From the NCBI RefSeq assembly GCF_950097975.1, contig NZ_CATNHF010000030.1, forward strand, positions 62,001-126,000: a stretch of DNA of 64,000 bases, in the 5' to 3' direction. The position numbers and the translations under genes are program-made. Each line of letters begins with the position of its first letter. The first letter of the stretch is position 1. Shown piece by piece: positions 40,998 through 49,891 of the stretch. The notes below the pieces were generated by a model. The model did no database searches and had not been told where the DNA came from. It was given only the letters and a program-made list of their open reading frames with translations. The stretch comes from Microbacterium sp. T2.11-28. GTDB lineage: Bacteria > Actinomycetota > Actinomycetes > Actinomycetales > Microbacteriaceae.

Positions 40998-41486
40998 ATG
41001 GCTGACTCTTCGTTCGACATCGTCTCCAAGATCGACCGCCAGGAGGCGGACAACGCGCTCAACCAGGCCCGCAAGGAGATCGAGCAGCGCTACGACTTCA
41101 AGGGGACCGGGGCGTCGATCGAGTGGAGCGGAGAGGCGATCCTCATCAAGGCGAACAGCGAGGACCGCGCGAAGGCCGTGCTCGACGTGTTCCAGTCCAA
41201 GCTCATCAAGCGGGGCATCTCGCTGAAGTCGCTGGAGTCGGGAGACCCCGTCGTCAGCGGCAAGGAGTACCGGCTCACGTCGACGCTGAAGGAAGGCATC
41301 TCGCAGGAGAACGCCAAGAAGATCGGGAAGATCATCCGCGACGAGGGCCCGAAGTCGGTGAAGTCGCAGATCCAGGGCGACGAGCTGCGGGTCCAGTCCA
41401 AGTCGAGGGATGACCTCCAGGAGGTGCAGCGCCTGCTGAAGGCGGCCGACCTCGACGTCGATCTGCAGTTCGTGAACTACCGCTAG
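40998..41486 (+). CDS. yajQ: YajQ-family nucleotide-binding protein (DUF520)
   Basis: A 162-residue cytoplasmic protein, the normal length of the family. [47 protein letters not shown] and [31 protein letters not shown] are the expected YajQ blocks. Some members bind cyclic di-GMP and others nucleic acids or nucleotides; the role in actinobacteria is not settled. It has its own leaderless promoter and is divergent from the LacI gene of locus C without an obvious functional link. Confidence 0.95.
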   Translation: MADSSFDIVSKIDRQEADNALNQARKEIEQRYDFKGTGASIEWSGEAILIKANSEDRAKAVLDVFQSKLIKRGISLKSLESGDPVVSGKEYRLTSTLKEGISQENAKKIGKIIRDEGPKSVKSQIQGDELRVQSKSRDDLQEVQRLLKAADLDVDLQFVNYR

Positions 41487-41510
41487 CGCGGAAGACAGCA
41501 ACAGGTCAAC

Positions 41511-41528
41511 CCCGTCTCGTCAGACGGG
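41511..41528. terminator. Short hairpin after yajQ
   Basis: CCCGTCT (41511-41517) pairs with AGACGGG (41522-41528) around a CGTC loop, 25 bases after the yajQ stop. There is no T run, so termination is uncertain. Confidence 0.35.
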
Positions 41529-41578
41529 ACGCCGACATACTCTGGGGAATCAGTCTGGGGAGACCCCGGAGAGGGCGG

Positions 41579-43807
41579 ATGCGCAGAGCGAACAGCAGAA
41601 TCGTCGGTTGGTGTGTGGTCGGAGCGCTCGTCTGCGCGCTCCTTCCCGCGCAGGCGGCACAGGGCGAGACGACGACCCCTGCCCCGGCACCGACGACGGA
41701 GGCCACCGCGTCCGCGAACGATCCCCACGCGTCCGCGGAGGACGCCGCCGGGTCAGCGGACGATCCCGCCGCCTCTCCGACCCCCACCCCCTCCGCCGTG
41801 CCGACGGAGGGACCGGACAGCACGCCCGCGCCGGCTCCGTCCCCTTCACCGACGGAGACCGAGGCCGGCCACGACGACGAGGACGCGGAGCACGCCGAGC
41901 ACGAGCACGACGGTCCCACCATGCCCCTCACCCGCGAGCTCCCCAACGGATCGCTGCCCTCGCTGGCCGGTGAGAGCACGGTGGCGACGCAGTCGCGGCT
42001 CGCCGCCTCGTACGGGCCTCAGCCCGTCTTCCGCTTCCCGTTCGCGCCGGGCAAGCGCTGGGGCATCAGCGGTTCGCACGCCGACAGCGACGGCATCCAT
42101 CGCGGCGCGATCGACTTCGCCCCGCTGAGCTCATCGGACAAGCGCGTGCTCGCCATCGCGTCGGGCCGCGTCTATCGCGTCTCGTGCGCGAACGGCTGGT
42201 TCCTGGGCATCGACCACGGCGGCGGCTGGATGTCCGAGTACTACCACCTGCGGGAGGCGAAGTCCTCGCTGATCGGCAAGTGGGTCGAGGCGGGCACCTC
42301 CCTCGGGCTTGCCGGGCAGACGCTCCCCTGCGGCGGCACGCCCGGCAGCAGCGCTCACGTGCACCTGTCGATCCTCAACACCGCGGTGAGCGTGCCCTCC
42401 GGCAAGCGGCAGTACATCCCCGTGACGGGGATCCAGTACGACCGGTTCCTCTACAGCGACTCGAGCGGCTACTACAACGGCGTGTGGCGGGACTTCGCCG
42501 GGCGCACGGTGCTGACATCGCGCGGCGTGACCTGCTGCCTGACGGCGTCCAGCCGCGTGGGACCGTCGAGCCCCAAGGCCGTCCTGCCCGACGCCAACGG
42601 CAACGGGATCGACGACCGCACCGAGATCCTCCCGTGGGATACCGACCTCGACAGCGACGGGCGGCCCGAGCTCATCGGCTTCGGCAGCTCCGGCGTGCTC
42701 GTCTCGGACAACCGCGGCAATCGGTTCGCCGCGGACGTGCGCGCGCTCTCCTCGTTCACCTCGGGGGCGTGGACGGTGTCCAAGACCCCGCGCATGGTCA
42801 TGGATGCCAACGGCGACGGCAGGCCCGACGTCGTGGGATTCTCCAGCAGCGGCGTCTACGTCGCGCTCGGCAACGGGAGCGGCGGCTTCGGCGCTCCCCG
42901 CAAGTGGGTGAACGGGTTCGGCACATCGACGGGCTGGAGCGTGACCCGGCACCCGCGCACGCTCGCGGACGTGAACGGCGACAGCCGCCCCGAGATCGTC
43001 GGCTTCTCCGCGGCGGGCGTCGCCGTCGCGGTCAACAACGGCTCGTCGTTCAGCGCGGGCAAGATCTGGCTGCGGGGCTTCGGTTCCAACGCGTCGGTGG
43101 GCGGATGGAACACCACCCAGCAGGTGCGCTACGTCATGGACGTCAACGGGGACCGCCGCGCCGACATCGTCGGGTTCGGCGACAGCGGCGTGCACGTCGC
43201 GCTCAGCACCGGCAACGGCTTCAGCACTCCGACGCGCTGGACGACGGCCTTCGGCACGAGCCGCGGCTGGAGCGCCGCCTCCACGCCCCGCTACCTGGAG
43301 GACATGAACGCCGACGGGCGCCCCGACATCGTCGGCTTCGGTCCGCAGGGCGTGTTCGTCGCCCTGAACACCGGCTCGGGCTTCGCCACGGCACGGAAGT
43401 GGACCTCGAGCTTCGGGAGCGGATCCTCGGGCGGCTGGCGGGTGAACCGCGACCCGCGCACGCTCGCCGACATCACCGGCGACGGGCGCCCCGACATCGT
43501 GGGCTTCCGCGTGGACGGCGTCTACGTCGCCCGCAACACCGGCTCCTCCTTCGCTAAGGCCGTGCGCTGGACCACCGACTTCGGTTCGCGCGAGTGGACG
43601 CTCGGGCTCATGCCGCGCGCCGTGGTCGATGTGAACAACGACGGACGCGCCGACATCGTCGGCTTCGCCCGCCATGGCGTGCACGTCGCACTCAACGACG
43701 GGAGCCGGTTCCGGGCGGCCGCGCACTGGAGCCTCGACTACGGGTGGGGCATCTCCTCCGGGGACTGGCACATCCGCACCAAACCTCGAGGCATCAGCGC
43801 GGGCTGA
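41579..43807 (+). CDS. Secreted M23 (LasA-like) peptidase fused to FG-GAP/VCBS-type repeats
   Basis: A 742-residue exported protein. SRIVGWCVVGALVCALLPAQAAQ is the signal peptide, followed by a linker of about 80 residues rich in Pro, Thr, Ser, Glu and His. The peptidase domain (about 140-290) has His167 and Asp179 in SHADSDGIHRGAIDF, spaced 12 apart like the LasA-type M23A zinc site, His223 in SEYYHL and His260-x-His262 in SSAHVHL. From about 325 on there are some seven repeats of about 55-60 residues with the calcium-loop type DxNxDxRxDIVGFxxxGVxVAL, predicted to form a beta-propeller. A role in cutting peptidoglycan or a surface target bound by the propeller is inferred. It overlaps the convergent hydrolase gene by 14 bases. 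Confidence 0.87.
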   Translation: MRRANSRIVGWCVVGALVCALLPAQAAQGETTTPAPAPTTEATASANDPHASAEDAAGSADDPAASPTPTPSAVPTEGPDSTPAPAPSPSPTETEAGHDDEDAEHAEHEHDGPTMPLTRELPNGSLPSLAGESTVATQSRLAASYGPQPVFRFPFAPGKRWGISGSHADSDGIHRGAIDFAPLSSSDKRVLAIASGRVYRVSCANGWFLGIDHGGGWMSEYYHLREAKSSLIGKWVEAGTSLGLAGQTLPCGGTPGSSAHVHLSILNTAVSVPSGKRQYIPVTGIQYDRFLYSDSSGYYNGVWRDFAGRTVLTSRGVTCCLTASSRVGPSSPKAVLPDANGNGIDDRTEILPWDTDLDSDGRPELIGFGSSGVLVSDNRGNRFAADVRALSSFTSGAWTVSKTPRMVMDANGDGRPDVVGFSSSGVYVALGNGSGGFGAPRKWVNGFGTSTGWSVTRHPRTLADVNGDSRPEIVGFSAAGVAVAVNNGSSFSAGKIWLRGFGSNASVGGWNTTQQVRYVMDVNGDRRADIVGFGDSGVHVALSTGNGFSTPTRWTTAFGTSRGWSAASTPRYLEDMNADGRPDIVGFGPQGVFVALNTGSGFATARKWTSSFGSGSSGGWRVNRDPRTLADITGDGRPDIVGFRVDGVYVARNTGSSFAKAVRWTTDFGSREWTLGLMPRAVVDVNNDGRADIVGFARHGVHVALNDGSRFRAAAHWSLDYGWGISSGDWHIRTKPRGISAG

Positions 43808-44786
43808 GGCGGGGGCGACGGCTGAGCGCGCCCAGCAGAAGCCAGCGATCGAGTGCGTCGTAGGCCCGGTCCCGCGGCTCCGGCGCCGACAGGAACACGT
43901 CGTGGATGGCGCCGGGGATGCGGGCCACGGTCACGCGCTGCCCGATCCGCATCGCGGCACGGGCGATCTCGTCTACGTCGAGCACCGAGTCGGTGGCGGT
44001 CATGGCCTCCGCCCACTGCACCGGGGAGGTCCATCCGCCGGAGAGGAGCACGAGCGTCGGGCAGCCGACGTCGATGCCGGAGGCGACCGTGGCATGACCG
44101 GCGATGATCGCCGCCAGCCAGCCCGGATGCGTGGGGAACCCGCGCTCCGGGCGCCAGGTCTCATGACCGACGGGAAGGGTGCCGAGCTCGCGCTGCGCGC
44201 GCGTGTAGAAGCCGAGATCGACCTCGGGATGGCGTCCGAGCGGATCGACGCGCGCGGCCGCGCGCACGAGCGGCGCGATCGCCTGCCGCCCGAAGGAGCC
44301 GAGCTGCAGCTCCAGCCAGGGACTGTTCAGGACGAGGGCGGATGCGGTCCGGGGATGCCGCGCCGCCCAGAGACTCAGCGTGAGCCCTCCGGTCGAGTGC
44401 CCGAGCAGCACGAGCCGGCGCGGACGCGGCCCGCGGATCGCGTCGACCGCCGCGCCGATGTCGGCGTCGTAGTCCGACAGCGAGGCGATGTAGCCCGGCG
44501 TCTGCCCCGGACGGAGGCTCCGCCCGTACTTCCGCAGGTCGAGCGCGTAGAAGCGGGCGCCGCGCTCGTTCCAGAACCGGGCGAGGCCGGTCTGGAAGAA
44601 GTAGTCCGACCAGCCGTGGACGTAGAGCACGTCGACGTCCCGCAGCGGGCCGGTCAGCGCGTCCCAGCCGGACGGCAGGCTCCGCACGAGCGTCGCGACG
44701 ATCTCGCCCTCGGCGTCGGAGCCCAGCGGCAGAGTGCGCTGCCGGAACGGCTCCCCCAGCACATCGGGGACCCAGTCGTCAGCCAT
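43794..44786 (-). CDS. Alpha/beta hydrolase, lysophospholipase-like
   Basis: A 330-residue serine hydrolase without signal peptide. DVLYVHGWSDYFFQTG gives the oxyanion-hole region, FYALDLRKYGRSL the family block, GHSTGGL the nucleophile elbow, and IPGAIHDVFLS the catalytic His. It resembles monoglyceride lipase/lysophospholipase-type enzymes. TAGGCT on the minus strand ends 6 bases before the ATG. Its end overlaps the end of the convergent M23 fusion gene by 14 bases. Confidence 0.9.
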   Translation of the reverse strand: MADDWVPDVLGEPFRQRTLPLGSDAEGEIVATLVRSLPSGWDALTGPLRDVDVLYVHGWSDYFFQTGLARFWNERGARFYALDLRKYGRSLRPGQTPGYIASLSDYDADIGAAVDAIRGPRPRRLVLLGHSTGGLTLSLWAARHPRTASALVLNSPWLELQLGSFGRQAIAPLVRAAARVDPLGRHPEVDLGFYTRAQRELGTLPVGHETWRPERGFPTHPGWLAAIIAGHATVASGIDVGCPTLVLLSGGWTSPVQWAEAMTATDSVLDVDEIARAAMRIGQRVTVARIPGAIHDVFLSAPEPRDRAYDALDRWLLLGALSRRPRLSPR

Positions 44787-44792
44787 GCCGTC

Positions 44793-44798
44793 AGCCTA
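44793..44798 (-). promoter_or_regulatory. Putative -10 box, leaderless, for the lysophospholipase-like gene
   Basis: TAGGCT on the minus strand ends 6 bases before the ATG at 44786. Confidence 0.5.
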
Positions 44799-44869
44799 GC
44801 CGCGGGATCCGTGCCGCCGCGGGGTGCGCGCACCGCGTGAGAACCCCCGCCGGTGGCCCGGCCCGGCGG

Positions 44870-46243
44870 TCACTCGCCGCGCGAGACCCGCACCATCTCG
44901 TCGCGGTCGACGACCTTGATGCGGGCGCGCTCCTGCGGTGCGCCGAGGGCGACCTCGTGCTCGTCGAGCCGGTGCCACCCGTCGAGGTCGGTCCACCGCA
45001 CCCCGCGCTCGGCCAGCAGCGCCGGGATCGCCTCGTCGGACGGGTCCTCGGGGTTCCACCACGATCCCTGGTCGTTGATCAGGTGACGGATGGTCTCCAT
45101 CGCGTCGGACTTGGTGTGCCCGATGAGCCCCACCGGGCCGCGCTTGATCCAGCCGGTCGCGTAGACGCCCGGCACCCGCTCGTTGGAGTCCTTGCGGAGC
45201 ACCTGGCCCTCGTGGTTGGGGATGACCCCGTGGCGCTTGTCGAACGGCACCCCCGCCAGCGGCGAGCCGAAGTAGCCCACGGCGCGGTACACCTGCTGCA
45301 CGGGGATCTCGCGCAGCTCGCCGGTGCCCTCGACGCCGCCCTGCCCGTCCGGGCGGGTGCGCTCGTACACGATGGCGGCGGCACGTCCGGTGTCGTCGGT
45401 CTTGATCTCGATCGGCTTCGCGTAGAAGTGCAGGTGGAGGCGACGGCTCGCCTCGCCGCCGGCGTTGTTCGCGCTGGGGCGCTGACGCCACGACTGCAGC
45501 ACCCGGTCGATCACCATGACCTGCTTGTTGCTGGCGATCGCCGCGCGGCTCGCGTCGTCATAGTCGAAGTCCTCGTCGTACACGACCATGTCGACGTCGC
45601 GCAGCTCGCCGAGCTCGCGCAGCTCCAGCGGGGTGAACTTGACCTGGGCGGGGCCGCGACGGCCGAACACGTGCACGTCGGTGACCTGCGACGCCTCGAG
45701 GCCGCGCTGCACGTTCTCGGGGATCTCGGTGACGAGCAGGTCCTCGGCGTGCTTGGCCAGCACGCGGGCGACGTCGAGCGCGACGTTGCCATTGCCGAGC
45801 ACCGCCACCGAGCTCGCATCCAGCGGCCACTCGCGCGGGAAGTCCGGGTGGCCGTCGTACCAGCTGACGAAGTCCGCGGCGCCGTACGACCCCACGGCGT
45901 CGATGCCGGGGATGTCGAGCGCGGCGTCCTTGATCGCGCCGGTGGCGAAGATGACGGCGTGGTAGTGCTTCTGGAGGTCGTCGAGCACGAGGTCCTCGCC
46001 GAACCGGACGTTGCCGAAGATCCGGATGTCGCCGCGGTCGAGCACGTCGCGGAGCGCCGTGATGATCCCCTTGATGCGGGGGTGATCCGGCGCGACGCCG
46101 TAGCGGACGAGACCGTACGGCGCCGGCAGCTGGTCGAACAGGTCGATCGAGACGTCGAACTTGCGCTCGGCCTTCAGGAGGATGTCCGCGGCGTAGATGC
46201 CCGCAGGTCCCGCGCCGACGATGGCCAGCCTGAGCTTGGTCAT
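44870..46243 (-). CDS. fprA: Ferredoxin/adrenodoxin-type NADP+ reductase (FprA-like)
   Basis: A 457-residue flavoprotein transferring electrons between NADPH and ferredoxin. The FAD site is LRLAIVGAGPAGIYAADILLK, followed by YGLVRYGVAPDHPRIKG; the NADPH site is SVAVLGNGNVALDVARVLAK with HVFGRRGPAQVKFTPLELREL; GVYATGWIKRGPVGLIGHTKSDA closes the FAD site. This matches mycobacterial FprA. GGAGG lies close to the ATG. It is downstream of the polyprenyl synthase gene on the same strand, with 103 bases between them. Confidence 0.93.
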   Translation of the reverse strand: MTKLRLAIVGAGPAGIYAADILLKAERKFDVSIDLFDQLPAPYGLVRYGVAPDHPRIKGIITALRDVLDRGDIRIFGNVRFGEDLVLDDLQKHYHAVIFATGAIKDAALDIPGIDAVGSYGAADFVSWYDGHPDFPREWPLDASSVAVLGNGNVALDVARVLAKHAEDLLVTEIPENVQRGLEASQVTDVHVFGRRGPAQVKFTPLELRELGELRDVDMVVYDEDFDYDDASRAAIASNKQVMVIDRVLQSWRQRPSANNAGGEASRRLHLHFYAKPIEIKTDDTGRAAAIVYERTRPDGQGGVEGTGELREIPVQQVYRAVGYFGSPLAGVPFDKRHGVIPNHEGQVLRKDSNERVPGVYATGWIKRGPVGLIGHTKSDAMETIRHLINDQGSWWNPEDPSDEAIPALLAERGVRWTDLDGWHRLDEHEVALGAPQERARIKVVDRDEMVRVSRGE

Positions 46244-46346
46244 GGTGTTCCTTTCCGGAGGATCCGGTCGTTGAGCGTGTCGGAGGTCTCCGCGTCCCGG
46301 CGATTTCGTGCGGGTCCCGGGCTGCTGCCGGTGCGTCGGAGGACCG

Positions 46347-47408
46347 TCAGTGGGAGCGGTCCACCATGACCCGCGCGAAGCGCGTGAGCGCCTCGCGCAC
46401 GGGACCGGGCGGGAGCGGTTCGATGGCGGACACGGCGCGTCGCGACCACTCGGCGGCCAGCTCCCGGGTGGCCTCGGTCGCGGGGTGCTCCCGCAGCCGC
46501 GCCAGGTCGTCGTCCAGCAGCACGGGATCCGCGCCGTCGGCGATGCGGGCCACGCCGTCGTCGATGGCCGCCTTCAGCGCCTTCGACGACGGGTCGGAGC
46601 TGCGGCCGAGGAGCAGGTAGGGCATGGTCGGCACCCCTGCGCGCAGGTCGGTCCCGGGCACCTTGCCGGTCTCGTCGGGATCGGCCGAGAGGTCGATGAC
46701 GTCGTCGAGGAGCTGGAAGGCGATGCCGACCCGCTCGCCGAACTCGAGCACCGGGGTCGCGTACTCCGACGGCGCATCGGAGAAGAGCACGCCCGCCTGC
46801 CCGGCGGCGGCGATGAGGGAGCCGGTCTTGTCGGCCAGCACCTGCAGGTAGAACTCGACGGGGTCGTCGCCGGCCTGCGCTCCCACCGTCTCGTGCATCT
46901 GACCGAGCACGAGCCGCTCGAACGTGTCGGCCTGCAGGCGGATCGCCCGCTCGCCGATCTGCGCCATCAGCTGGCTGGCGCGCGAGAAGAGCAGGTCGCC
47001 CGTGAGGATCGCGATGTTGTTGCCCCACACCGCGTGCGCGCTCGGCACACCCCGGCGGACATCCGCACCGTCCATGACGTCGTCGTGGTAGAGCGAGCCG
47101 AGGTGGGTCATCTCCAGCGCGGTGGCGCCGGCGATCACGTAGTCGGTGGCGCCCTCGCCGAGCTGCGCCGTGAGCATCGAGAGCATCGGGCGGAGCCGTT
47201 TGCCTCCCGCCTCGTACAGGTAGCGGCTGGTGACGTCGGCCAGCGCATCGCCGACCTGCAGCTCTGCGGCGAGCTTCTCCTCGACCCGCGCGAGCCCGTC
47301 CTCGACGGCCGCGGCGAGGCGGCGCATCTTGGGTCCCGCGAAGATGCGCTCGGTCATGCCGAGGTGGCTCGTCAGCTGCGAGCCGGGCGCGGTGGGGCTC
47401 GGGGTCAC
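46347..47408 (-). CDS. Long-chain polyprenyl diphosphate synthase
   Basis: A 353-residue trans-prenyltransferase. The first Asp-rich motif is HDDVMDGADVRRG, the second is QLLDDVIDLSADPDETGK, and GGKRLRPML holds the diphosphate contacts. It elongates isoprenyl diphosphate to the long chain that MenA attaches to the menaquinone ring; chain length cannot be read with certainty. It starts at GTG 47408, with TAGGCT 6 bases upstream. menG is upstream on the same strand, 94 bases away. Confidence 0.93.
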   Translation of the reverse strand: MTPSPTAPGSQLTSHLGMTERIFAGPKMRRLAAAVEDGLARVEEKLAAELQVGDALADVTSRYLYEAGGKRLRPMLSMLTAQLGEGATDYVIAGATALEMTHLGSLYHDDVMDGADVRRGVPSAHAVWGNNIAILTGDLLFSRASQLMAQIGERAIRLQADTFERLVLGQMHETVGAQAGDDPVEFYLQVLADKTGSLIAAAGQAGVLFSDAPSEYATPVLEFGERVGIAFQLLDDVIDLSADPDETGKVPGTDLRAGVPTMPYLLLGRSSDPSSKALKAAIDDGVARIADGADPVLLDDDLARLREHPATEATRELAAEWSRRAVSAIEPLPPGPVREALTRFARVMVDRSH

Positions 47409-47414
47409 CCTCCC

Positions 47415-47420
47415 AGCCTA
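47415..47420 (-). promoter_or_regulatory. Putative -10 box, leaderless, for the polyprenyl synthase gene
   Basis: TAGGCT on the minus strand ends 6 bases before the GTG at 47408. Confidence 0.5.
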
Positions 47421-47502
47421 CCGGGGACCGGTCCGGGCCGGTTCCGTCCTCAGCCGTGAGACGGCTGGGGCTTCGGCGGACGCCGGGCGCGCGAGGCCGG
47501 CG

Positions 47503-48222
47503 TCAGCTGCTCGGCTTGCGGGCGCGGTGGAGGGCGACGATGCCGAACGAGAGGTTGCGGTATGCGACGTCCTCCCATCCGGCCTCCCGGATCCAGCCGG
47601 CGAGCGTCGGCTGGTCGGGCCAGTCCTTGATCGATTCGTTCAGGTAGTCGTAGGCCGCCGCGTTCGAGCTCACCGTGCGCGCCACCGCGGGCAGCACACG
47701 ATCGTTGTAGAACCGGTAGAGCGCCCCGAAGACCTGCGACGGCGGCTGCGAGAACTCGCAGATGACCAGGCGGCCTCCGGGCGCGGTCACGCGGAGCAGC
47801 TCGGCCAGGGCGGTGCGCGGCTCGTTGACGTTGCGCAGGCCGAAGGAGATGGTGACGGTGTCGAACTCGTCGTCGGCGAAGGGCAGCGCGGTGGCGTCGG
47901 CCTCGACGAAGGAGAGGTTGTGGATCCCCCCGTGCCGGCGGCGGCCCTCGGCGAGCATGCCCGGCGAGAAGTCGGCCGCCACGACCTCGGCCCCGCTGCG
48001 GGCCAGCGCCACCGAGCTCGCGCCGGTGCCGGCCGCGAGGTCGAGGATGCGCTGACCGGCCTTGGGAGCGATTGCCCGCGTCGTCGCCACGCGCCACAGC
48101 CGGTCGTTGCCGAGGCTCAGGATCGTGTTGCTGCGGTCGTACGCCGGGGCGACCTCGTCGAACATCCCGCTCACGCGGGCAGGGTCCTTGCCGAGGTCGG
48201 CGCGATGCGGCTGTTCGGTCAC
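47503..48222 (-). CDS. menG: Demethylmenaquinone methyltransferase
   Basis: A 239-residue SAM-dependent enzyme (also called ubiE) that methylates demethylmenaquinone in the last step of menaquinone synthesis. [23 protein letters not shown], the SAM site [22 protein letters not shown], and [22 protein letters not shown] plus [13 protein letters not shown] are the UbiE/MenG blocks. TAGGAT on the minus strand ends 6 bases before the GTG start at 48222. An HNH gene begins on the other strand 162 bases away. Confidence 0.95.
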   Translation of the reverse strand: MTEQPHRADLGKDPARVSGMFDEVAPAYDRSNTILSLGNDRLWRVATTRAIAPKAGQRILDLAAGTGASSVALARSGAEVVAADFSPGMLAEGRRRHGGIHNLSFVEADATALPFADDEFDTVTISFGLRNVNEPRTALAELLRVTAPGGRLVICEFSQPPSQVFGALYRFYNDRVLPAVARTVSSNAAAYDYLNESIKDWPDQPTLAGWIREAGWEDVAYRNLSFGIVALHRARKPSS

Positions 48223-48228
48223 CGTTCG

Positions 48229-48234
48229 ATCCTA
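48229..48234 (-). promoter_or_regulatory. Putative -10 box, leaderless, for menG
   Basis: TAGGAT on the minus strand ends 6 bases before the GTG at 48222. Confidence 0.55.
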
Positions 48235-48312
48235 CGTCGCGGGGGACGCGCGCCGTCCTCGGCGGCGATGCGGAGCGGTGGCGTTTCCTCCCCAGATGGG
48301 GTGCCGGCGCCG

Positions 48313-48321
48313 TTGTCCACA
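48313..48321 (+). other. DnaA-box-like motif upstream of the HNH gene
   Basis: TTGTCCACA, one base from the DnaA-box consensus TTATCCACA, lies 63 bases before the ATG at 48385. A perfect copy precedes the second HNH gene at a similar distance. Confidence 0.45.
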
Positions 48322-48384
48322 GGAAGCGGCCCTGACCGGGGCTTTGTCGCTGTCGGTGTCGGTGCCTCCGGGAAGGATGGGGGC

Positions 48385-49734
48385 ATGACGAACACCGCTC
48401 TGCTCCGCCCGGCGACGTTCGGCGTGGAGGCGGTGGTGGATGAGCTCGTCGAGATCCGGCGCGGGATGGCGGCGCTGCAGGCCCGCGAGGCCGCGGTGCT
48501 GGCGCGAGCGGTGGAAGTGGTGCGGGCGCAGGAGGACGTGCCGGGACCGTCGGAGGTGCGGGATGTGCCGCTGCGGTCGATGGCGGCGCAGCTCGGCGTC
48601 GCGCTGCGAGTGTCGGATCGGACGGTGCAGCGGCAGCTGTCGGACGCGGTGGTGCTGACGGAGCGGTTCCCCGGAACGTGGGCCGCTTTGGCGGCCGGCG
48701 AGGTCTCGGGGGCGCATGTGCGGGTGATCGTCGAGGCGGGACTGCCGATCGACGACCACGACGCCCGCGCCGTGTTCGAGGAGGCCGCGGTCGAGGTGGC
48801 CCGGCGGGAGACGCCCGGCAGGCTGCGGCCGGCGGTGCGAGTCCTCGCGGCGCGACTGCACCCGCTGCCGCTGGCCGAGCGGCACGCCGCGGCGGCGAGG
48901 GGACGGGGCGTGTGGGTGCGGGACCTCGACGACGGCATGGCGGAGCTGATCGCGACGCTCCCGGCGCACCTGGCGCACGGGATCCGCGACCGCCTCGACC
49001 GGTACGCCCGGCGGGCGATCGACGCGCGCGGTGGTGCAGGTGCAGGTGGCGATGCGGCCGTCGAAGCGATGTTGCTGGATGAGCCCACCGTGCACGACAC
49101 CCGCGGCGTCGATGAGGTCCGCGCCGACGTGTTCGCCGACCTGCTGCTGACCGGCCACGCGACGCCCGAGGTGTCGAACGCGTCGACCCCTGAAGGGGAG
49201 GCGATCGTCGCGCACGTGCAGGTCACGCTGCCGGCGATGACCGCGCTCGGGCACGACACCACCCCGGCGGAGCTGACCGGCCGCGCCCCCATCGACACAG
49301 CTACGGCGCTGCGGCTGGCGGGCACCGCGTCGGGATGGGACCGGGTCCTCACCCACCCCGTCACCGGGACGGTGCTCGCGGTGGACCGGTACCGGCCGTC
49401 CGATCAGCTGAAGCGGGCGCTGCGGGTGCGGGACGAGCACTGCCGGTTCCCGGGGTGCCGGATCCCGGTGCGTCGCTGCGACATCGACCACACGACCGCC
49501 CGGGAGCACGACGGCCCCACCGAGCTCGGCAACCTCGCGCACCTGTGCCGACGGCACCACACCCTGAAGCACCACTCCGCCTGGCGGGTGAGACAGACCC
49601 CCGACGGGATCCTGCACTGGACCAGCCCCACCGGCAGGCACTACCCCGACCGGCCGGCGCGCACCCTGGTGTTCATGCCCGACGTCGGGCCGGACAGGGG
49701 CGGCGTGATCGACGAGTTCCCCGCACCGTTCTGA
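48385..49734 (+). CDS. HNH endonuclease signature protein with DUF222 (13E12-type)
   Basis: A 449-residue protein. The N-terminal DUF222 region contains SDRTVQRQLSDAVVLTERFPGTWAALAAGEVSG, and the C-terminal HNH nuclease finger has CRFPGCRIPVRRCDIDHTTAREHDGPTELGNLAHLCRRHH, with its Cys and His residues intact. Many copies of this family are scattered in actinobacterial genomes, suggesting a mobile or multicopy nuclease; its target is unknown. It interrupts the menaquinone genes between menG and menF. A second copy starts at 63814 with the same first residues and nearly the same translation start region. Confidence 0.93.
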   Translation: MTNTALLRPATFGVEAVVDELVEIRRGMAALQAREAAVLARAVEVVRAQEDVPGPSEVRDVPLRSMAAQLGVALRVSDRTVQRQLSDAVVLTERFPGTWAALAAGEVSGAHVRVIVEAGLPIDDHDARAVFEEAAVEVARRETPGRLRPAVRVLAARLHPLPLAERHAAAARGRGVWVRDLDDGMAELIATLPAHLAHGIRDRLDRYARRAIDARGGAGAGGDAAVEAMLLDEPTVHDTRGVDEVRADVFADLLLTGHATPEVSNASTPEGEAIVAHVQVTLPAMTALGHDTTPAELTGRAPIDTATALRLAGTASGWDRVLTHPVTGTVLAVDRYRPSDQLKRALRVRDEHCRFPGCRIPVRRCDIDHTTAREHDGPTELGNLAHLCRRHHTLKHHSAWRVRQTPDGILHWTSPTGRHYPDRPARTLVFMPDVGPDRGGVIDEFPAPF

Positions 49735-49879
49735 GCAGACGTCGGCGCGGCACAACACCCCGTGCGCGCTGCACGCCTCGCCGGGATCCGCCGCGCGCCC
49801 CGCGATCAGCCCGGCACGTCCGTGATCCGTGCGCGCTCCTGCCCGGTCCGACGCGCGCCGGGCCGCCCGGCGACCGGAT

Positions 49880-49885
49880 TAGGCT
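49880..49885 (+). promoter_or_regulatory. Putative -10 box, leaderless, for menF
   Basis: TAGGCT ends 6 bases before the GTG at 49892. The 49735-49879 stretch before it shows no gene. Confidence 0.55.
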
Positions 49886-49891
49886 GACGAT

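Noticed and set aside
49735-49891. Possible small gene between the HNH gene and menF
   Set aside because: No frame with a credible start, binding site and coding composition is present; the stretch ends in the menF promoter.
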